From: Phoenix dactylifera
Taxonomy: Eukaryota > Streptophyta > Magnoliopsida > Arecales > Arecaceae
Direction: 5' to 3'
Assembly: GCF_009389715.1 (NCBI RefSeq)
Contig: NW_024067676.1
Span: 1,431,501-1,495,500 of the forward strand
DNA length: 64,000 nucleotides
Below the pieces are notes generated by a model. That model did not search any database. It saw only the letters and a program-made list of their open reading frames with translations, and was not told the origin of the DNA. The translations under genes were made by a program, and so were the position numbers. Positions 58,806 to 64,000 of this stretch are shown here, piece by piece. Positions within the stretch are counted from its first letter, which is position 1. Every line of letters begins with the position of its first letter.

Positions 58806-60583
58806 CAATTTTAATCCATTGGCAGAGGGTCGTTTTCATTGGATGTTAGCTCCAAAGTGTTGATTGGCTTCCATTTTTGGAAGTGGTCATAGCAATCTGA
58901 GAGCTTATAAAACATTTCATATTTTCGTAAAATATATTTTCTTCAATCATACATGAATAAAATACTAAAATCTTTGATAATAAAACTATTATGAAATTAT
59001 TTTCCATAAATCCACTATGTTTATAAAAATTCATAATTCATAATTAGACCTATATGTATCACCTTCATAGGAAATTACACTTTTTTATGATTTTGGAAAT
59101 CATTCATCTATGAGACAATGCTATAAAAATATGAATAGCAAAAACAATCGTATACTTAATCCCGTTGCAAAGCCAATAATATCAATATAGTTTATATTTT
59201 TATATTCCATATATATTAAATTAACCAATAATCCAAAAATTAGTAAGGTTTGTGCTAGATCACTTACTTCTGTTCGCCCAAAAATCACAATGTTTAGTTG
59301 GAAAAATCTGCTGCACCTATCAAAATTGTTTAAAAAGAATAAATTACTTGCTATTCATTATTTAGAAATCTAAATACATATTAAAAAGCTTTAAGCAATC
59401 CAAAATGGACTTGAGCAGGCTTCAAGTCTTGACTAGGTAAATCAGTCTAGGATCTACAAATCAAATAGAGAGAGAAAGGACAAACCAAGGATGGGACCTC
59501 TCTTAATTGGGAGATTAGAGAGAGAAGAGAGAGGAAGAGAGAGATAGGTTTTCTCTCTCTCCTCCTTCCTTTCTTCTTCCTTCTCTTTCCTCTCTTTCTT
59601 CCTTTTTCTTCTTTTCTTGGTGATCGGGAAAGGATGAGAGGGTAGTTCATGGTGGCTGTCGTGGTCAAGATCCGACGGGTGGAACCAGAGGTGGTGGTGG
59701 CGGCGGAAAGCAAGCGGCGACGACCAAAGGGAACAGTCGTGCTCGGCCAAAAAAGAGAGAGTAAGAAAAAGGGCAACGCCCCTAACTGCCTTGGTAGCAA
59801 CCCTCACGACCAAAGATGGTGATAAGGGTGGAGAATTCACCAGCGAGGGGTGGAGGCAGTGGATTTTGGCCGGCGGTGGATTTCGGCCGACAGTGGCGAT
59901 TTTCGGCAGTCTTGGCTAAAAGAGAGGAAATGGCGCTCGAAATAGAGGAGGCAAGCAACCAAGATCTAAAGAGAGGAGGAAAGGTGTTTTGGGCAGCTGT
60001 GGTTGATCGAGGTGGCATGCTGGCCATTGGAGACAACGAAGAAAAAGAAAGGAAGCCAGATGGTGGATTAAGAAGAGGAAAGAGGAGGAATTTATAGGAG
60101 GTTTGGGAGGGATAAACTTAACGGTCGTTGCTTCCATCCATAGATCCTAACGGCGGTTGTGCACAATCCAACAACCAACGACGGTTCAACAACCCCATAG
60201 AGTCTACAACAACTACGTTTACTGTGGCTTATCGGCTCAACAGAAGAGGGGAGGAAGCAGAGGATTGCGATTGCATCCTCTATTTCAATCTTTTCTTCTT
60301 TTTTTTTTCAAAATTTGAGTTAAAGCCAGCTGGGCCTGCTGACTTTGGACCAAGTTAGACCTAGCTGGCCTGATTCTAATAGCTTGGGCCAACCATTTTT
60401 AAGATTTTTGGTAGGCCTCTACTGAGGCCTATGCGGAAGCCCATTCTCATACAGATTGCAATCACTCACATGAAAAGACAAGCCAGAAAATATATAATTG
60501 GTGAATTTGATAACAGCCACTCATATAATACTTGAACTTATTTTTGAGAAGAAATAAAAGTGATCCATCAGAAAATCACTAAG
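58806..60583. other. Intergenic DNA, no gene seen
   Basis: AT-rich up to 59,440, then a purine/pyrimidine-biased low-complexity patch (59,460-59,640, many GAGAGA and CTTCTT words), then GC-moderate sequence. Open frames of about 115-130 codons at 59,447-59,840 (minus) are low-complexity and not convincing. No ends of a transposon found. Confidence 0.5.
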
Positions 60584-60586
60584 AAA

Positions 60587-61619
60587 CACTACATAAGAAA
60601 GGATATCTCCCGACGGTTTTTTTGGTCTCTACCGACGCTTTTAAGCGTCGGCGGATTTCCAGCCCACGCACCACAAAGCGTGGGTCAGACGTCGGGCAGG
60701 TGGGCGTGGGTCCGATTTTTGCCGACGCTAAGAGAAAGCGTCGGCAAAAACAGGACTTTCCCGACGCTAATGAAAGCGTCGCGAAAGTACTCAACGCCGA
60801 TGCTTATAAGCGTCGGCGTTAGCAACCTGTTTTTCAAAAAAAAAAATTAAAAAAGAAAGAGGGGAACCAGGGGCTCGCCGGCCTGGAAGGAGAGCTGATG
60901 GAGGAGGAGGATGATCTCAATGTCGTCGATCATCGAGATCCTCTTGACTGGTAGAGCTCCATCCGACCTCTGGCCTCCGGCAAGGAGGAGTCCACCCTAG
61001 AGTCCTGCACCAAGTGCCCCTGCTTCGAAGCCCAGGCGATCCGGAGGAGCTGGTCGACGACCGCCTTGGCGGCAGGCGAGGTGGGCTTGAAGGCGGAGTG
61101 GCGGAGGTCGGGGTTGTGCTCGGCGACGCGGGCCCGCCGCCTCCTCCTCCTCCTCCTCGATCGTGTTCAGATCGATCCCCATCCTCTCCCTCCCAACACC
61201 CCACGCCAAAGAGTAGCAGAAAGAAGAACGGAGAAGCCCAAGGGTGCAGTAAATAAAGAAAAGGGGAGAACGGGTGGGGTCTCCGGTGTGAGATTAAAAG
61301 AAGAACGTCGGCAGATGGTGGGGTGGGCAGATGGAGCGGCAGAAAAAGGAGGGATCGGGGGAGTTGGGCCCCTTTTGGCCTCCGACGACGCTTTAAAGCG
61401 TCGTCGTCTCTAAGATCGGGGGACCCGCTGGGTGAAGGAGGGATCAGGGAAGTTGGGCCCCTTTTGGCCTCCGACGACGCTTTAAAGCGTCGTCGTCTCT
61501 AAATTTCACCCGACCCTATCAAAAAGCGTCGTCGAGTTTCGAACCCCGCTTGAAATTCGCCGACGCTTTTTGATAGCGTCGGCGGGGAAGAGTCGGCAAA
61601 TTAATATTTTTTTGTAGTG
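60587..61619. mobile_element. CACTA-2: 1.0-kb non-autonomous CACTA element
   Basis: Starts CACTACATAAGAAAGG; the right end on the minus strand reads CACTACAAAAAAATATT. AAA flanks both ends (60584-60586, 61620-61622). Left subterminal palindromes near 60630, 60721, 60761 and 60797; right ones near 61383, 61472 and 61559. The left 150 bp is the reverse complement of the right end of CACTA-1. The middle (60,900-61,210) reads on the minus strand as MGIDLNTIEEEEEEA then RVAEHNPDLRHSAFKPT in a shifted frame; it looks like another captured host fragment, but I cannot name the gene. Confidence 0.85.
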
Positions 61620-62164
61620 AAACTAAGAAAATTGAGATATGAGATTCTGATATGATGCTTTAATAACATTGTTCTTTCTCACAAAATAGAAAAATCTTAC
61701 TATATTGATCAGATACCATGAAGATAATTGTTTTCTTATTAACTCTAAAATATTCATAAGTTGTCTTCACATTAGTTCCATATAAATGTACAGTGATATT
61801 TATAATTTTATTAAATGATGAGGATGATAGTGTTATTTTGATGATTAACGCAACCATTGAGGAAATATCTAATTAAGTACTACAAGTTAATATGATACAT
61901 CATTACTGAGTTCGACACTCTCGATACATTAGAAGAATGAGATCAAGATGTCTTTCAATGATTAATAATGAGATAAAATTTGTAATAGAAAAGGGATAGT
62001 GAATTCTAAATTCTAATTCAGCAAAGTTTCAAGTGAAACATACTCTTAAGGGCAAAATAGTAATTTTTATTGTTAAGAGTATGTAGCACTACCATGGCAT
62101 ACATCCAAAATTGCTTGAAATATATTTCATTGACTGTATGGATGAGTCTAACCTTAAGATGCAG

Positions 62165-62695
62165 CAAAGTGTGGAATGAGTCGACCCTGGCACATCATGA
62201 AACCATCAGGCACACCTCTGCGAAAATGGCTCGGATGAACAGTAGTGGAGTCGACCCTAAGTATGCTTGAGTCGACCCCAGCTTCAAGCCTTAAGAAAAC
62301 AAGTCTCTGGAATTTACTGAGAGGGCCGACCCCAACTTTCCTTGAGCCGACCCCAGGTGGAGCCGACCCAAGGAATGCTTGAGTCGACCCCAATGGAGTC
62401 GACCCCAACTGAACATGAGTCGACCCCAAGGCTATGTCATTCAAAACTGTGTCTCTGGAATTCCTGAGAGGGTCGACCCCACTGTAGCTTGAGTCGACCC
62501 CAAAAAGAGTTGAGTCAACCCCAGTGAAAAACAGCTGAAATACAAGGTTCTGTGATTCCTGAGAGGGCCGACCCCGCTGTAGCAGGAGTCGACCCCAGTG
62601 AAAGTTGGGTCGACCCCAGTGGAAATTGAGTCGACCCCAAGTATGACGAACAGTGGTTTGAGTCGACCCCAGAAAAGTTTGGGTCGACTCCAGCA
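62165..62695. repeat. GAGTCGACCCCA minisatellite inside the solo LTR
   Basis: About twenty copies of a 12-13 bp word (GAGTCGACCCCA, with variants GGGTCGACCCC, GAGCCGACCCC and GGGCCGACCCC) spaced by 8-40 bp of variable sequence. Larger units also repeat: a phrase CTGTGATTCCTGAGAGGG or CTGGAATTCCTGAGAGGG occurs three times. The 205-codon minus-strand frame across it is a by-product of the repeats. Confidence 0.85.
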
Positions 62696-63117
62696 CGGGC
62701 AGAAGCATAACAGCTAGTTCTGCAGAAGTACTTTTTGACCTCCCAACTGCTAGTAACGGATAGTTTTTCAAATCTAACCAATGGGAAGTAACCTAAATAT
62801 ATGGAAAAGTATTTATAATGATACTATTCATCAGAACAAGTTATCGTTTGGCATGAAAATCAAAGTTCACTCAAGAAAGACAATGCCCTAGTATTCTTCA
62901 TCAAGGTGCTTCATTCAAGAGTCAAAATGAAGTGGTTGAGCAGATTAAAAGAGGCATTAAGAGCTCCACCAACCCTTGAAGAGTGAAGCATTCCTTGACA
63001 AAGAAGAGAAGAGCCATATCAAAGCGATAACTATATTTTAACTCTTCTTTGTAGCTTATAATTATTATATCTGCTCATCTAGGAGTTTCAACTTTCTTCT
63101 TCTTCTTAACAATCTTG

Positions 63118-63290
63118 TAAGGTTTGTTGGTGAGCTCGTAAAACCAACGGTGTAGGTTTGTTGGTGAACCCGTAAAACCAACGGTGAAGATTTGTTGGTG
63201 AGCCTGTAAAACCAACATAGGTTTTTGGTGATCCCGGAAAACCAAGTGTAAAGATTTTTGGATTATGAGCCCGAAAAAAATCCAACTTTA
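63118..63290. repeat. GGTTTGTTGGTGAGC...AAAACCAACGGTG repeat inside the solo LTR
   Basis: Three close copies (63120, 63153, 63186) of a 33-bp unit TTTGTTGGTGA(A/G)C...GTAAAACCAAC and two shorter, diverged ones. Each unit contains an inverted GTTGGT/ACCAAC pair. Confidence 0.8.
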
Positions 63291-63535
63291 ATCCGCGGGA
63301 TTATAGTTAATTCCCAAGGGATCGTTTAGGGAGTGGACGTAGGTGCATAGGAGAACACCGAACCACTATACTTCTTGTTATTTATATTGCGTATTGTTCT
63401 AACTTCACTATTTGCACTTAATCTATATTAACTAAATCACTCACTCATCAATTAACATAATTAAGGAATCGAAAATTAAGAAAAACCAATTCACCCCTCC
63501 CCCCCTCTTGGCTTGTCACCTTGGGCAACAAATGA

Positions 63536-64000
63536 CATTTATAAATAGTAGTTCAGAAAAAAATTTATAGAACCCCCTCAATTAATTTGCTCGATTGTGT
63601 ATATAGAAGAATTATGAATGTTTTTATTTTTATTTTTCTCTCTTTAGTACAAAGACGTCCATAGGGAATAAGCTCTATGTGTGGGGACAATACTCCTTGT
63701 GATATACCTAAACTGCCAACCCATGTCGGTCCTATTAAAGCATGCCAAATCTAGATAGTTGTTTGATTTGTTCATCCCATGAGGCAAGAAGATAGTTGAG
63801 TCAAATAATTGAAAAGTTGTTCTGTCTAGGGTCCAGCATGATCTCTTGAAAATAAATATTTTTGCAAGAAAAAGATAATTAAACCACATATTAGGCATAA
63901 GAACTTGTGGCATGAAATCTATCACATTAACAATTCAATTTCAATTCCTATTTAACATTCAATAAATAAACAAATTTTAATATCATGACTCAAGGTCTAA
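63536..64000. other. AT-rich intergenic DNA, no gene seen
   Basis: The last 465 bases hold one 93-codon minus-strand open frame (63,644-63,925) with no recognisable domain and no supporting signals. Confidence 0.5.

Larger units (their letters stand above)
61819..63530 (+). mobile_element. Solo LTR, probably Ty1/copia SIRE-like, 1.7 kb
   Basis: Starts TGAGGATGATAGTGTTATTT and ends TTGGGCAACA, flanked by AATGA on both sides (61814-61818, 63531-63535). Inside are phrases common in copia LTRs: TTTTGATGATTAACG near the start and GGGAGTGGACGTAGG ... CGAACCAC near the end. No gag-pol or primer-binding site follows, so it is a solo LTR. The family call is by resemblance only; a gypsy origin is possible. 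Confidence 0.68.

Noticed and set aside
59447..59840. Two overlapping minus-strand frames of 117 and 128 codons
   Set aside because: Low-complexity Lys/Arg/Ser stretches over a purine-biased patch; no family match and no splice support.
62154..62771. 205-codon minus-strand open frame with a repeated GVDS-type phrase
   Set aside because: It follows the GAGTCGACCCCA minisatellite of a solo LTR; no start context or domain.

Overview
This is a stretch of nuclear plant chromosome, very probably from a monocot. The host genes have spliced plant-type exons, the short CDSs are GC-rich (the subtilase and the ERF) inside AT-rich intergenic DNA, and about half of the window is transposable elements. 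The Tat-lineage Ty3/gypsy elements with palm- or grass-like GC-rich coding regions fit a commelinid monocot such as a palm, but I cannot fix the species from sequence alone. There are no operons, CRISPR arrays or other prokaryotic features.

Layout. 1-4.87 kb: AT-rich intergenic DNA with two possible MITEs. 4,877-17,786: a complete Tat-lineage Ty3/gypsy retrotransposon (Tat-1) with a 5-bp target-site duplication (TSD) GAACC. It has an uninterrupted 1,815-codon gag-pol, a large tandem-repeat array, and a spliced gene on the opposite strand. 18.5-24.1 kb: ribosomal protein eL18 (RPL18), five exons. 25.9-31.2 kb: a FAHD1-like acylpyruvase, seven exons. 32.1-34.5 kb, minus strand: an intronless secreted subtilase. 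35,688-40,227: a solo LTR related to Tat-1, split by a 3.7-kb CACTA transposon (TSD GCG) that carries pieces of at least two and probably three unrelated host genes: ATP-citrate lyase A, a GT14/DUF266 glycosyltransferase and a probable SDH3. 42.3-43.0 kb, minus strand: a group VII ERF with an MCGGAII N-terminus. 45,483-45,963: a MITE. 49,645-58,800: a second, young Tat element (Tat-2, TSD GTTAC) with a frameshift and one nonsense codon in gag-pol and its own antisense gene. 60,587-61,619: a small CACTA of the same family as the first (TSD AAA). 61,819-63,530: a solo LTR, probably copia/SIRE (TSD AATGA), with an internal minisatellite.

The four host genes are ordinary housekeeping, metabolic or signalling genes with no sign of acting together. 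The interesting biology lies in the mobile DNA. Tat-1 has two LTRs whose U3 regions do not match despite a perfect TSD. Both Tat elements carry an antisense gene with TATA-like boxes and GT-AG introns. The CACTA element is a multi-gene capture (Pack-CACTA) nested in a solo LTR. All exon joins were worked out by eye from splice signals and reading phase; none is backed by transcript data here.
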